From Rhodanobacteraceae bacterium (lineage in GTDB: Bacteria; Pseudomonadota; Gammaproteobacteria; Xanthomonadales; SZUA-5): a DNA stretch of 64,000 nucleotides. The stretch covers positions 62,001 through 126,000 of the forward strand of contig JACKOW010000008.1 in the NCBI GenBank assembly GCA_024234055.1, written 5' to 3'. The first letter of the stretch is position 1; each line of letters starts with the position of its first letter. Positions 46,924 through 57,356 of the stretch are shown piece by piece. A model generated the notes under the pieces. That model was not told the origin of the DNA. It saw only the letters and a program-made list of their open reading frames with translations, and made no database searches. The position numbers and the translations under genes were made by a program.

Positions 46924-49900
46924 TCATCGGTCGACGCGCAGGCTTGAGGCTGCCGTTTCGGCACGTTGAACACGACCGTACATGGGCGTCAATACCGCCG
47001 GTAGCCAGGCGTATTCGCCGGCATAGCGCACCTCGGCAATGTAGCTGAGTTCGTGCCGGCCCGGCGGCAGCCAGGTGGCGTAGAAGCGCGAAACTGGCTG
47101 GCCGAGCTGGCGCACGAAGAACCAGGGATTGCTGCGGTCCTGGGCGCGTATCCATGGATCGGCAACGGCTTGCAGCGTGGTGTCTATCGGCACCAGCGCG
47201 CCGGGCACGGATTCTTCCAGCGACAGCATGTCCAGCGCGCGCGGGCTGTCCAGCAACAGGCGTACCCGCACCCAATCGCCACGTTGCAGCCGCGCTGGCG
47301 CCGATACCCATTGCTCACCGCGGCGCACCTCCAGTGTACGCGTCAGGGTCACCCCCATACGCTGCGCCGTGGCCACGCGGGCGTCGATGGTCCGCGTGGC
47401 ATCCAGACCGATGTACAGATCGGTATCGCTGATCAGGCGCAGGCTGTCGACGCCCGCCATCGCTTCCAGTGGCTGATCCAGCCTCGGCTGCGCGCTGTCC
47501 AGCCGCAACATCTGCCGGTTGCGGCCCAGCTGCAGCTCCACGCTGGCCTGCGTGCGCTGGCCTTGCAGCGCACGGGACAGGCGCAAGCCGGCATCAATAC
47601 ACACGGCCAGCGCCAGACTGTCGTTACCGACGGCATCGCCATACTGGCTGGCCACGCCGTCGAACCAGCGCCGCGCCCGCGCCTGTTCGCCGGGCATGTC
47701 CGCGATCACTGCCACCAGCGAGCAATGGGCCGCGGCCGAGTGGTCGATGAACGGACCATTCACTTCCTTGCGTGGCTTGACGACGGTTCGGCCCGCCTCC
47801 CATTCATCGAGCTGTTGCAGCAAGGCTTTCCGGCGCTCGGGGTCAGGCTGCGCGGCAAGGAATTCCAGCGCCACTGCAACCGCCAGCGGCCGAAACTCGG
47901 GCCGCGCCTGCCACCAGCTCGATTCGAGCTGCTCCCGGGGCTGGCCAAGGATGCGCAAGGACCGCAGGTTCATGGCCGCAAGACTCCAGTCCTTGCGCTC
48001 GATTGCTCGCTCCGCAGCGACAGCAAGATGGGCCACCATCGCACCTTGGGAACCATCCGGTAGCGCCGCTGCCGATCGTCCCAGTTTGACCAGCCGGGCC
48101 GCAATCCAGGCGCTGTAGGCCGGCAGAAAATCGTCGGCATATTCGACCTGCGGGTCGAAATACACCGGCAAGCCATTGCCGTCGAGATGGGCTCCACGCT
48201 CGCGCCAGGGCGCGGCGATGAGCTCCTCGTCGACCCAATCCGCCAGATCCGGCCTGCTCTCGCGCAGCAGGGTTGCGGCCAATGCGCGGCTCTGGATCTG
48301 CTCGTAGCAACGGTGGGGATAGGCGCTCATGCGCTGCGACCACAGCGACAGCATCGGCACCTCATTCAACCCCATGCGCAGGCGCAGACTATCGCCACCC
48401 TGATAGGCCGAGAGGTCGATCGTCTGTGCCTGTCCCGCGGGCAACCACCAGCTGTCGCTGGAACTGCGGATACGCGTGGGCGTAGCCACCAGCGCCGTTG
48501 TCAGGGCGGCGTCGCGTGCGTCTCCGGCGCTGGCGGCCGCCAGCAATTGCAGACTGCCGGCCTGAGGCGTGCTGGCGATGAGGTCGACGGCGCCGGTTGC
48601 GCGCGCGCCGAGTGGCAGATCGCGCTGCAGCGATTGGCGCAGCGCGGGGCCCAGCCAATGCAGTTCGACCGAGGCCTGCAGCGCCTGATCCTGGCCGTTG
48701 TAGATACTGGTGCCGGCCTGCACGCGGTCACCCGCCACCACGACGGATGGCAGGCTCGGACGCACCTCCAGTGCCCGCGCGGACCTGAGTGTCAGCAGCT
48801 GGCGCTCGGCCTGGCCGTCGCTGGCGAAGGCGACGGCCTCGGCGCGCCAGGCGGTCAGATTGTCGGGCAAGGCGATCTCGAGGTCGCGAGTCTCGCCCGG
48901 CGCCAGTCGCAGTCCGGACTGCCAATGCGCCTGTGCCGCGAACTGCCGTCGCACCACCGGATCGAAACGACGCAGCGCCTCGGCCAGGGATTGCCGAAGT
49001 TCCGGCGCGCGACGTCCGGGCTGGCTGGCCGTCGACTGGAAATAGGCGTCATCGGCCATGATCCGCGAACCGGTGACTTCAACCGTTTCCATCTGGTCGG
49101 TATCGAAATCCTCGTCGCCGGCTACGACCGGATTCGAATACGGCGACACTTCGAAATCTGTCCACACGCTGCGTTGCTGCAGATGACTGACACTGGTGGC
49201 CGTCAGCGGCTCGAAGTTGTCGAGCGCTTCCCGCCATAGGCCATCGCGCGGATCGCGCTCGGCATCAATATCGGTAGCCAACGCGTTCAGGCCGTCATCG
49301 ACCACGGTCAGAGCCACATCCAGCTCGGTGTTGCCCTGGTTGTGCATCCGCAGCACTTGCCGGCGTCCGGGCTCGAAGGAGTCACCCACGGCGACCAGGG
49401 ACAATCGATCAACGGCGGCCTCGGCGCGGCCGAGCACGCGAGTGCGCGCCCTCGAGGCCTGCGGATGTGGTGTATCGCGATTCGCCGCTGGCGCCAGCAA
49501 CAGGCCGAGATCGAAGTTGCCCGCGGGTAGATCGGAGGCATCCAGTTCCCCGCTGATGAGGCCGTCTTTCCAGCGGAGCACGCGCGCCGACACCAGCTTG
49601 CCCTGCTCGATGCTGAGCAGCGCGCTGCCACTGCCGGGATGCGCCGCACGGTAGCGCAATCGCTCGCCGTCCCATCGGGCGCTCAGTGCCAGCTGGTCTT
49701 GCCCAGGACCTGACCAGCCCCAGGCCCAGTCGTCCAGCGTCACCGGTCGCGCTGCAGCCGCCTGCGCCTCGATGCGCACATTGCGGCCGGCAGGCAACTC
49801 GCAGTGGTCCTCGCCATCCGCACGCAGGGTGCATGGCTGCAGGGCGTGCCAGCGGGCGTCTTTCCATTCGGAGATCTGCAGGACCGCGCTGGCGCCACCG

Positions 49901-52359
49901 CGCGCCTTGCCGGCGCCATCCAGCAGCACCGCGCGAGCCTGTCGCTTGTGCCCGTCGCCTTCGGCCAGTACCCGCACGCCCAAATAATCACGATCGGCGC
50001 GCAAGGGCAGTCGGCGCGTCGGTCCATAGGCCGCACCCAGCCCCGGCAACTCGGCGCGGGCTGCGATTTCGAGGATGCCGAAGTCGCAGGCCAGCGAAAC
50101 CACCGTCCGCGCCTTGGTGCGACCCTCGCCGTCGCTGGAACCCGCCTCGAATTCCACCGAGCGGGCCAGTTCGCGGTCATTGTCGGCGCAATTGTCCGGA
50201 TGCTCGGCGTCGCTGCTGCCGTTGGCAAAGGTATAGCCCGGCCAATCCGGGAACACTTCATCGGTGAATCCGGGCCGGGTGATGCCATGAGCGCCGACTT
50301 GCAATCCGGCAGCGGGACCGCCGCTGAAGTATCTGGCCGAAAAGCTCAGTTCGGTCGACGTGCCGGGCTCGATCTGCATCGGCGCATCCAGCAGATCCAC
50401 CGCCAGAGTCAGTGGTTCACCGCGACTGATCAGAAAGTTCGAGGTCGATTCGATTTCATCATCGTCGGCGTGGATCTCCCAGACATAGTAGTCGTCGCCG
50501 GCGTTGGCTGGCAGCTGCAGCTCTCCGCTGACAATGCCACCGTCGCCGACAGCGAATTCCTGACCAACCGGCGAATCGTAGTAGCTGGATTCCGCACGAA
50601 CACCGATCTGCAGCGATGCCGGCAGGTCAAGTGCCTGCGCTCCGATTCCATCGCGACGACGCACCCAGGCCTGAAAGCGCACGCGCTCGCCGGGCTTGTA
50701 GATCGGCTTGTCGGTCAGCACGAAAGCCCGCAGCTCGCCCTGAGCCCAATTCGCGCCGTAGTAAAAGTCGCCGCTATCTGTCAGTCCTTCCGCGAAGGAC
50801 AACGGGAAATACACCGTCTGTGCCCCCAAGCGCGCCCGCAACCAGGGCGTGCTGTCGGCCGAGTTCCAGTACCGGCGTTGGGCGAGCACCAGTTCAGCCA
50901 GGCCTCTGCTGTCACTCGGCACCGCCTCGACAATCACCTCCAGCTGGCCATCACGGCCTATGCGCACCGCATCCACCTGGGCATCGGGCAAGGGTTTGGC
51001 GTCCTGCCAACGCGTCAACCAGACCCAGGTACGCTTGCGGTCGGTGAGCGCATGCACGGCAAAAGGCGCGTGCAGGCGCAAGCCCGCGACCCGGCCCACA
51101 CCCTCGTTGGCACGCAACCACTCGACGCCGCCGCGACGAGTCAGCGCGACCGGCGGTTTCGGCAGGGCAACACTGATCGGATCAGCGGGTGTTCGCCAGC
51201 GCCAGGGGCGCGAACGCTGCTGATGGTGCTCGCCAGCAGCATCCAGCCAGAGTTGCGTCAAGGTGGGACGGCGTACGCCGTTGAGCCACAACACCGGGTT
51301 GGATGGCGCCAGCACCACCGACGGATCCATCGTCATGCGCGGCTTGCGCTGGCCGGTCTGGAGCGTCAGCTCGGATTGCTGCGTGGCGGGTTTGCCCCGA
51401 CTGTCGCGCAGCGCCGGCAGCACCACGCGGTAACTCTGACTGGATTTCAGATCGTTCAGATTCAACTGAAACTGGATCGGACCGTAGCCCCCGCCCCAAA
51501 CGCGGTCCAACTCACCGTTGATCTGAAAGCCCGCAGTCTTCAAGGCATCGATTGCCGCCGACAAGCTGGCCTCATCGGGTTGACCGTGGAAGCGCACTGC
51601 CGCGCCCTTGCCGGGATCACACGGGGGCTGTCGCTGTTCCCACATCGAGGTCCCACAGTTCAATTCGAGATAAAGTGCATCCGGCATCTCGATGGCGATC
51701 GGATCGCCATCGCCAAGGCCGGGCAGAGGTCCTTCCAGACTGCGCACACCGGCGTCGACAGCCAACTCGTAGCGCGCACCCGCCTGCAGCGAATCCAGAT
51801 GCAACTCGAACAGCCGCTGCTCATTGTCGCTGCCGCGTTCGTAGTCCTGAAGCAGTTCTTCTGGCAACGGCGATACCGTGACCGCGCCGATGCCAGCATC
51901 ACCCTCAGGGCGAATACGCAGTGCCGATTGCAGGCTCTGAGCGTCGATCGGCTGGTCGGCTCTGGCAACCAGGCGAGGCTCGATGCCGGCCCATCGTGTC
52001 TCCAGACGAATCTCCGGGGCGCCGGTATCCGCCTCCAGCGCCAGCTCCGCCAGACGCTCACCGTTACGGTCGTACAAAGGTGCCGTCAACTCGACCCGGA
52101 AAGGTGTGGCCGCCGGCACTTCGGCTCTGGGGGCAATGCAGTGGATCTCGGAAAGATCGCTGATCCAGCATTCCCAGGGCCAGGCTGGCGTGGTCCGGAT
52201 CAAGCTGCCATCGCTGCTCCTGCCGCTGGCATAGGGCTGAACTTCCCGCCCCAGATCGAGCTCAAGGCGGATGCTCCCCTCATCGCGCTGCACGTTGACC
52301 GTGGGCGTGTCGCCCGCTGCAATCAGTGCCGACGCCGTCAGCAGGAGAATCGGGGTCAT
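46924..52359 (-). CDS. Bacterial alpha-2-macroglobulin with CYEQ thioester motif
   Basis: A 1,811-residue exported protein; signal peptide MTPILLLTASALIAAGD. Macroglobulin-like domains include the MG2/MG3 hallmark AFVLTDKPIYKPGERVRFQAWVRRRDG (near residue 546) and WEIHADDDEIESTSNFLIS. The A2M core is near residues 1130-1230 (LAEALRRFDPVVRRQFAAQAHWQSGLRLAPGETRDLEIALPDNLTAWRAEAVAFASDG, quoted in part). The thioester site is CYEQ at about 1349 (MSAYPHRCYEQIQSRALA), which keeps the Cys and Gln of the classical CxEQ. The complement-like helical domain follows, then a C-terminal receptor-domain-like region. Bacterial A2Ms trap invading or own proteases in the periplasm, often together with PbpC, which is not seen here. 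Divergent from the permease at 52602. Confidence 0.92.
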   Translation of the reverse strand: MTPILLLTASALIAAGDTPTVNVQRDEGSIRLELDLGREVQPYASGRSSDGSLIRTTPAWPWECWISDLSEIHCIAPRAEVPAATPFRVELTAPLYDRNGERLAELALEADTGAPEIRLETRWAGIEPRLVARADQPIDAQSLQSALRIRPEGDAGIGAVTVSPLPEELLQDYERGSDNEQRLFELHLDSLQAGARYELAVDAGVRSLEGPLPGLGDGDPIAIEMPDALYLELNCGTSMWEQRQPPCDPGKGAAVRFHGQPDEASLSAAIDALKTAGFQINGELDRVWGGGYGPIQFQLNLNDLKSSQSYRVVLPALRDSRGKPATQQSELTLQTGQRKPRMTMDPSVVLAPSNPVLWLNGVRRPTLTQLWLDAAGEHHQQRSRPWRWRTPADPISVALPKPPVALTRRGGVEWLRANEGVGRVAGLRLHAPFAVHALTDRKRTWVWLTRWQDAKPLPDAQVDAVRIGRDGQLEVIVEAVPSDSRGLAELVLAQRRYWNSADSTPWLRARLGAQTVYFPLSFAEGLTDSGDFYYGANWAQGELRAFVLTDKPIYKPGERVRFQAWVRRRDGIGAQALDLPASLQIGVRAESSYYDSPVGQEFAVGDGGIVSGELQLPANAGDDYYVWEIHADDDEIESTSNFLISRGEPLTLAVDLLDAPMQIEPGTSTELSFSARYFSGGPAAGLQVGAHGITRPGFTDEVFPDWPGYTFANGSSDAEHPDNCADNDRELARSVEFEAGSSDGEGRTKARTVVSLACDFGILEIAARAELPGLGAAYGPTRRLPLRADRDYLGVRVLAEGDGHKRQARAVLLDGAGKARGGASAVLQISEWKDARWHALQPCTLRADGEDHCELPAGRNVRIEAQAAAARPVTLDDWAWGWSGPGQDQLALSARWDGERLRYRAAHPGSGSALLSIEQGKLVSARVLRWKDGLISGELDASDLPAGNFDLGLLLAPAANRDTPHPQASRARTRVLGRAEAAVDRLSLVAVGDSFEPGRRQVLRMHNQGNTELDVALTVVDDGLNALATDIDAERDPRDGLWREALDNFEPLTATSVSHLQQRSVWTDFEVSPYSNPVVAGDEDFDTDQMETVEVTGSRIMADDAYFQSTASQPGRRAPELRQSLAEALRRFDPVVRRQFAAQAHWQSGLRLAPGETRDLEIALPDNLTAWRAEAVAFASDGQAERQLLTLRSARALEVRPSLPSVVVAGDRVQAGTSIYNGQDQALQASVELHWLGPALRQSLQRDLPLGARATGAVDLIASTPQAGSLQLLAAASAGDARDAALTTALVATPTRIRSSSDSWWLPAGQAQTIDLSAYQGGDSLRLRMGLNEVPMLSLWSQRMSAYPHRCYEQIQSRALAATLLRESRPDLADWVDEELIAAPWRERGAHLDGNGLPVYFDPQVEYADDFLPAYSAWIAARLVKLGRSAAALPDGSQGAMVAHLAVAAERAIERKDWSLAAMNLRSLRILGQPREQLESSWWQARPEFRPLAVAVALEFLAAQPDPERRKALLQQLDEWEAGRTVVKPRKEVNGPFIDHSAAAHCSLVAVIADMPGEQARARRWFDGVASQYGDAVGNDSLALAVCIDAGLRLSRALQGQRTQASVELQLGRNRQMLRLDSAQPRLDQPLEAMAGVDSLRLISDTDLYIGLDATRTIDARVATAQRMGVTLTRTLEVRRGEQWVSAPARLQRGDWVRVRLLLDSPRALDMLSLEESVPGALVPIDTTLQAVADPWIRAQDRSNPWFFVRQLGQPVSRFYATWLPPGRHELSYIAEVRYAGEYAWLPAVLTPMYGRVQRAETAASSLRVDR

Positions 52360-52601
52360 CTTGGTGAACTCCGCTGAGCCATCTGGCGAGGCTGCCCGCT
52401 AACGCGGCGCCAATCAAGGCGTGTGCTGCCAGCCTGCGATTTGACCATGGCTGCGCAGCGGAATTCGCCGTCCGCCCTGCGAAGCGCCCCATCGGATGTG
52501 TGCGACTACCCCCAAGCTGCCGGCAAATTGCCAGCGGCTGAATGCGGCATTCCGGCACTCAGCGCCTTCAGAATGGCGTGGACCGTAAAGGCCGCTGATC
52601 G

Positions 52602-55037
52602 ATGACGCTACGTTACGCCCTGCGATCTCTGAAACGCACCCCGGGCTTCACCGTCATGGTGATCCTCAGCCTGTTTCTGGGCCTGGCCTCGGTGGGCGCA
52701 ATGTTCGCCGTCGTCCATGGCGTGCTGCTGGCGCCATTGCCCTACGGCGAACCCGATCGCCTGGTCAGCGTCGGCCTGCAGACCTCGGAGCAGCTCGGCA
52801 TCCCGCAACCGCCAGCACTCTATTTCACCTACCAGCAGTCGGCGCAGACTCTGGATGACCTCGCCCTGTACCGCACTGGCAGCAGCAACGTCTGGAGCGA
52901 AGGGGTCGACGATGTCGCCGAGAGCGTCGTCGCCACCTGGGTCACGGCATCGATGATGCCTCTGCTGCAGGTTGCACCCATTCTGGGGCGCTCGTTTTCA
53001 GCCGAGGAACAGCTGCGGAGTGGGCCCGATGCGGTCATCCTGAGCGAGTCCGAGTGGCGTCATCGCTACCATGCGGCACCCGACATCATCGGCAGGACCT
53101 TGACGGTCAACAGCGTGAGGCGCCAGATCGTCGGGGTGATGCCGGCACGCTTTTCCTTCCCCACGGCAGACACGCGAATCTGGCTTCCGGTCAAGTTCAG
53201 CGACAGCAGCAGCGTCGGCGACTTCTCTTTCAGCGCCGTGGCCCGCCTTGCCCCCGGCGCCAGCGCCGAGCAGGCCCAGCGCGAACTGGCCACACTCCTG
53301 CCGAGAATGGCGGAGAACTACCCGACCCTGGATTCCGGCCAGTCGACAGCCGCCTGGCTGACCGACCTGAAACCTTCACCGATGGTCGTTCCGCTGCTGG
53401 AAAAGGTCACGCAGCCGATTGCCCGCACGCTGTGGATGCTGGCAGCAGCCGCGGGGCTGGTGCTGCTGGTCGCCTGGGCCAATGCGGCCAATTTGATGCT
53501 GATCCGCGCCGATGGTCGCCAGCAGGAGCTGGGCATACGCGCGGCCCTCGGCGCCGGCCGGCTGCGCATCGCCAGTCATTTTCTCGGCGAATCGCTGATT
53601 CTGGGCACGTTCGCCGGCTTGCTTGCGGTGATTGCGAGCTTTGCTGCGGTGCGCGCACTCGTGGCCTTCGGGCCCGCGGATGTTCCTCGATTGGCCGAGT
53701 TGGGCCTGGGGCTGCCGACCATCGCCTTTATCGCGTTGGCGACCCTGGTTGGCGTGCTCATCTGCGCCGCGCTCCCGACCCTTCGACTGGGCGGCGGTGT
53801 CTTGTCCAGTCAATTGCAGGATGGCGGGCGGGGGACATCCACCGGAAAAGCCCGGCAGCGACTGCGCGCCGCCATCACGGTGCTGCAGATCGCCCTCGCG
53901 CTGATGGTGTCGGTCGGATCGGCCCTGCTGTTGCGCACCGCTCATCAGTTGGCTCAGGTGCATCCAGGCTTCGACAGCAACGAGGTCATCACCATCCGCA
54001 CGCAGTTGCCTTACGCGCGCTATGACGAAGCGGCTGGTCTGGTCTTCTACTCGCAGTTGGTCGAGCGGGTTCGCCAGCTGCCCATGGTCCGCTCCGCCGC
54101 GCTGGCGAAGCAGGTACCGCTCGGCAGCGGCTGGATCCTGGATCGGGCCTTCGTGATCGAAGGCGAGCGCCGCTCCCTGCCCCTGAATGTGGTCGACGAC
54201 GGCTATTTCGCGACGATGAAGATTCCGCTGCTGGCGGGCAAGGACTTCGGGCGTCCTGCGCTGGAGCCCAGCGAGGACATCATCCTCAGCCAGACCGCAG
54301 CCGCGACCCTGTTCGGCGATGCCAGCGGGTCCGCGGCGGTCGGAAAACGCATGACGCTTGCACCATCCGGCCCGAGCTACACCGTCATCGGGGTCGTCGG
54401 TGACGTGCGCGACCGCGATCTGACCCAGGAGCCGACCGCTCTGGTCTACCGACCGCCGGTGGTAGCCGGCGATGCCAGTCTGGAAGCGGGTGCACCACGG
54501 AACATGGCTCTGATCGTCAGGGCCGGTGGACCCTTCGATACTGTCGTACCTGCCATCCGGCAGATCCTGCGCGAGATGGATCCGAGCGTACCCGTCTTCG
54601 CGGTCGAGACCCTGCGCGAAACGCTCAGGGCATCTACCGCGCGTCTGACGCTGATGCTCACGTTGATGACCAGCGCCGCCATCGTCGTCCTGCTGCTGGG
54701 TGCCATCGGGCTCTACGGCGTGATGGCCTACATGGTCGCCCTGCGCACCCGCGAGTTCGGCGTTCGGCTGACGCTGGGCGCCGACCCCAGGCAGGTCGCT
54801 TGGTGGGTCGCGCGCCAGGGGTTGGTGCTGACGCTGGGCGGGGTGCTGATGGGCTTCGTGCTTTACGCGGTGGCTGCGCCGGTGTTGCGCGCCTATCTCT
54901 ACGGTGTCACCGCCACGGATCCGACGGCGCTGCTGGCGGCGACTCTGACCTTGCTCGGCACCGCTGCGTTGGCGAGCTGGCTGCCGGCCAGACGGGCCGG
55001 GCGCGTTGACCCTGTCGAAGCACTTCGAGCCGAGTAG
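52602..55037 (+). CDS. Duplicated orphan FtsX/MacB-type ABC permease (ADOP-like)
   Basis: An 811-residue membrane protein with two MacB-periplasmic-core plus FtsX units. It starts RYALRSLKRTPGFTVMVILSLFLGLASVGAMFAVVHGVLLAPLPY, the usual beginning of acidobacterial-type duplicated orphan permeases. The first FtsX unit includes LLVAWANAANLMLIRADGRQQELGIRAALGAGRLRIASHFLGESLILG, the second LGAIGLYGVMAYMVALRTREFGVRLTLGADPRQVAWWVARQG. No ATPase gene is adjacent, as expected for orphan permeases. Substrate is unknown. The 242-bp gap to the A2M gene holds no recognisable gene, only a likely divergent promoter region. Confidence 0.9.
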   Translation: MTLRYALRSLKRTPGFTVMVILSLFLGLASVGAMFAVVHGVLLAPLPYGEPDRLVSVGLQTSEQLGIPQPPALYFTYQQSAQTLDDLALYRTGSSNVWSEGVDDVAESVVATWVTASMMPLLQVAPILGRSFSAEEQLRSGPDAVILSESEWRHRYHAAPDIIGRTLTVNSVRRQIVGVMPARFSFPTADTRIWLPVKFSDSSSVGDFSFSAVARLAPGASAEQAQRELATLLPRMAENYPTLDSGQSTAAWLTDLKPSPMVVPLLEKVTQPIARTLWMLAAAAGLVLLVAWANAANLMLIRADGRQQELGIRAALGAGRLRIASHFLGESLILGTFAGLLAVIASFAAVRALVAFGPADVPRLAELGLGLPTIAFIALATLVGVLICAALPTLRLGGGVLSSQLQDGGRGTSTGKARQRLRAAITVLQIALALMVSVGSALLLRTAHQLAQVHPGFDSNEVITIRTQLPYARYDEAAGLVFYSQLVERVRQLPMVRSAALAKQVPLGSGWILDRAFVIEGERRSLPLNVVDDGYFATMKIPLLAGKDFGRPALEPSEDIILSQTAAATLFGDASGSAAVGKRMTLAPSGPSYTVIGVVGDVRDRDLTQEPTALVYRPPVVAGDASLEAGAPRNMALIVRAGGPFDTVVPAIRQILREMDPSVPVFAVETLRETLRASTARLTLMLTLMTSAAIVVLLLGAIGLYGVMAYMVALRTREFGVRLTLGADPRQVAWWVARQGLVLTLGGVLMGFVLYAVAAPVLRAYLYGVTATDPTALLAATLTLLGTAALASWLPARRAGRVDPVEALRAE

Positions 55038-55151
55038 GACCGATAGAGCGGCTGCGTCGGCGCGGCCGAGGCCTTGCGGGCGGAGTAGCGTGCCTACCCG
55101 GAAGCCGAAGGGCGCACCGGCAGCCAGCCCCCGGCGACGACTGGCCTGAGG

Positions 55152-57341
55152 TCAGGCCCCGCTTGCCCGCGGAATACTCAGGGTCCACGCATACAGGTGC
55201 ACCGGTGCTGCTGGCGCGATGGGCTCGTCCGGCAACAGCACGCTGGCCAGTCCCTCGCCTGGGCTCAGCCTGTCCGGGCCGTCCACGGGCAATCGCAATT
55301 GCACTCGCGCGCGCTCGAATGCAGCGGCATCGCCGGCCCAATACAGCGCGGCCTCATAGCCCCAGTCGGCAAAGTGCGGAAAGCGATGGACGCGCTCGGG
55401 CCGACCCAGCTGGGCCAGCAAGGCATTGATCGCGACCAGCACCGAATCGGCATCCATCCAGCTGGATTTCGGATAGACGACGAAACGCTGCCGCTGATCG
55501 CCGCAGCGAAAATGCACCTGCTGGCGGCTGCCTTCGGTGCTCATCAACGGCACGCCTTCGAGCAGCGCGAAGTTCTCGCCGTAGCCGCTGCCCGGCTGGC
55601 GGGCCAAGTCCGCTGCGTTCGGGGAAATCTCGGTGAAAGTCATGGACCCGGATTGCCGCAGCTCCTCGATCGGCAAAGGCGGGACCACCAGCTTGGCCAG
55701 ATCCCCGAACAGGCGGTCGTGGGCGTGCTCGTAGCCGCTATCGACCAGGATCTGCTGGTGCCAGGGCCGGCCGCCCAGACTGCACAGCTCGATCAAGGGG
55801 TGCTCGTACTCGGTGTCGAGTGTGTCCAGCGCCGCCAGCTGATCCTCGCTCACGGGCGCGATCAGGCCTTCAGCGTGCAACACCGCTGCCACACGCTTGA
55901 GGTCGATGCCGGCGCGGGCCCAATGGGCCGCCATGGCCTCCCAGGGCGGCAATGCGTCCAGATCCAGGCGCTGCAGTTCGCCAAAACGCGCCAGTTGCTG
56001 CATCAGTCTGGAGCGCAGCTCGCGGTTGTCCGGCTGGGTCGGGCCAAGGCGCTCCAGTGCGGTGTGCAGGGCATCACGCACCTGCGACTCATGGCGCGCC
56101 CGGTGCGCAGGCTGGCCCAGATTGCGCAATACGGCTTCGCTGGCATTCGGTGCCCGCCCGACCTGCGCCAGCAGCCCGGGCAAGGCGCCAATCAAGGCCT
56201 CGCCCAGGGCGCTGCTCTGCAGCCGATCGTCGGCGCGATTCTCCAGCAGGTAGATCAGGGCCGCGGCCCAGGCCGGACAGGACAAGCCAGCCAGGAACTC
56301 GTCAGTGCTGATCAGTTGGCGCTGGTCCAACGCCTCCAGCAATTGGCTATCGGCGCGCATGGGCGCGTCGTTGGCGAACAGGTCCCGGATCACCTCGGCC
56401 CGCTCCGGCGGTGCCGCGCCGAGCAGATCCTGTGCCGCACACAGGGCGCTGGCTCGCAGGACGGCGAGCAGGCGGCCATCGACCAGCATCGAGCGCAACA
56501 GGGCTTCGGCGCCGGGTGGCCTGCAGATGGCGATCGCGGCCAGCAGGGGCTCGGCCGGCGGTCGGTTCTGCGACTTCGGCCAGAGCCGCTCATTGACCTG
56601 ATCCGAGGCCAGCGCGTCCTTGATGATGTCGACGCAGGCAGTGCCCAGACGCTGCTTCAGATCCGGCCTCAGGCAGCGCCGCGCCCAGCTCCCCAGCAGA
56701 TGAGAGAGCGTGGTCAAGCGACCGGCTTCCTTCTGGGTTTCGTCGACCGCGGGCGCCATCAGCTGGGTGCGCAGTGCCTCGACCAGGCCATCGTCCCGAT
56801 CGTGCTGGGCAAAGGCTTCAATGACCTGCTCCGCGACCTTCAGCTTCGGATGGTCGAACAGAGTGCACAGATGCGGGGCGGCCAGATCGAAGGCGTGCTC
56901 GATGCAATAGCGCCGCGCCCAGTCGGCCCCGGGCAGCTCCGGTGCTCGCAGCGCCGGTACCAGCGCCTGCACCAGATCGGCAATCGTCAACGCCAGGCCC
57001 TGAAAGCGACCGTCGGCCCCGAGCACGAACTGCCGATTGCGGCGCAATTCGTCGAGCACGAACACCCGCGCCTCATCGTCCTGCATCGCATCCATCAGGG
57101 TCGGCAGGCCTTCGTGTCGCCCCAGCCACAGCACCACCAGACTGACGAAAGCGCGCTTGGTGGCCGAATCCTGTTTGCCGATGGCGGCGACCAGGCGGTC
57201 GCTCAGCTCTCCGGGATCGCCGTCGTAGCGGGGCAAGAGATCGCGCACGCCGTGGGTGGGGCGCTTGAAGAAATCCTGGAACAGTTCATCGCGGCTGATG
57301 CGCGGCGGCGGCTCGGCACCGGTGTGGGTATGGGTGTTCAT
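55152..57341 (-). CDS. Unrecognised 729-residue helical-repeat (HEAT-like) protein
   Basis: Second gene of a two-gene operon, 15 bp after the Sel1 gene, with AGGAAGA before its ATG. I recognise no named family. Residues 1-500 are leucine/alanine-rich helical pairs reminiscent of HEAT repeats (for example LSDRLVAAIGKQDSATKRAFVSLVVLWLGRHEGLPTLMDAM; LAAIAICRPPGAEALLRSMLVDGRLLAVLRASALCAAQDLL). The C-terminal 230 residues differ and look like a compact mixed fold: HPLIELCSLGGRPWHQQILVDSGY, GSMTFTEISPNAADLARQPGSGYGENFALLEG, RQQVHFRCGDQRQRFVVYPKSSWMDADSVLVAINALLAQLG. No signal peptide or membrane helix is seen, so it is probably cytoplasmic. Confidence 0.75.
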   Translation of the reverse strand: MNTHTHTGAEPPPRISRDELFQDFFKRPTHGVRDLLPRYDGDPGELSDRLVAAIGKQDSATKRAFVSLVVLWLGRHEGLPTLMDAMQDDEARVFVLDELRRNRQFVLGADGRFQGLALTIADLVQALVPALRAPELPGADWARRYCIEHAFDLAAPHLCTLFDHPKLKVAEQVIEAFAQHDRDDGLVEALRTQLMAPAVDETQKEAGRLTTLSHLLGSWARRCLRPDLKQRLGTACVDIIKDALASDQVNERLWPKSQNRPPAEPLLAAIAICRPPGAEALLRSMLVDGRLLAVLRASALCAAQDLLGAAPPERAEVIRDLFANDAPMRADSQLLEALDQRQLISTDEFLAGLSCPAWAAALIYLLENRADDRLQSSALGEALIGALPGLLAQVGRAPNASEAVLRNLGQPAHRARHESQVRDALHTALERLGPTQPDNRELRSRLMQQLARFGELQRLDLDALPPWEAMAAHWARAGIDLKRVAAVLHAEGLIAPVSEDQLAALDTLDTEYEHPLIELCSLGGRPWHQQILVDSGYEHAHDRLFGDLAKLVVPPLPIEELRQSGSMTFTEISPNAADLARQPGSGYGENFALLEGVPLMSTEGSRQQVHFRCGDQRQRFVVYPKSSWMDADSVLVAINALLAQLGRPERVHRFPHFADWGYEAALYWAGDAAAFERARVQLRLPVDGPDRLSPGEGLASVLLPDEPIAPAAPVHLYAWTLSIPRASGA

Positions 57342-57356
57342 GGCAAGTCTTCCTGG

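Noticed and set aside
49804..52377. 857-codon open frame on the plus strand over the A2M gene
   Set aside because: Shadow of the A2M codons; no domain or signal, whereas the minus frame has a signal peptide, MG motifs and the thioester site.
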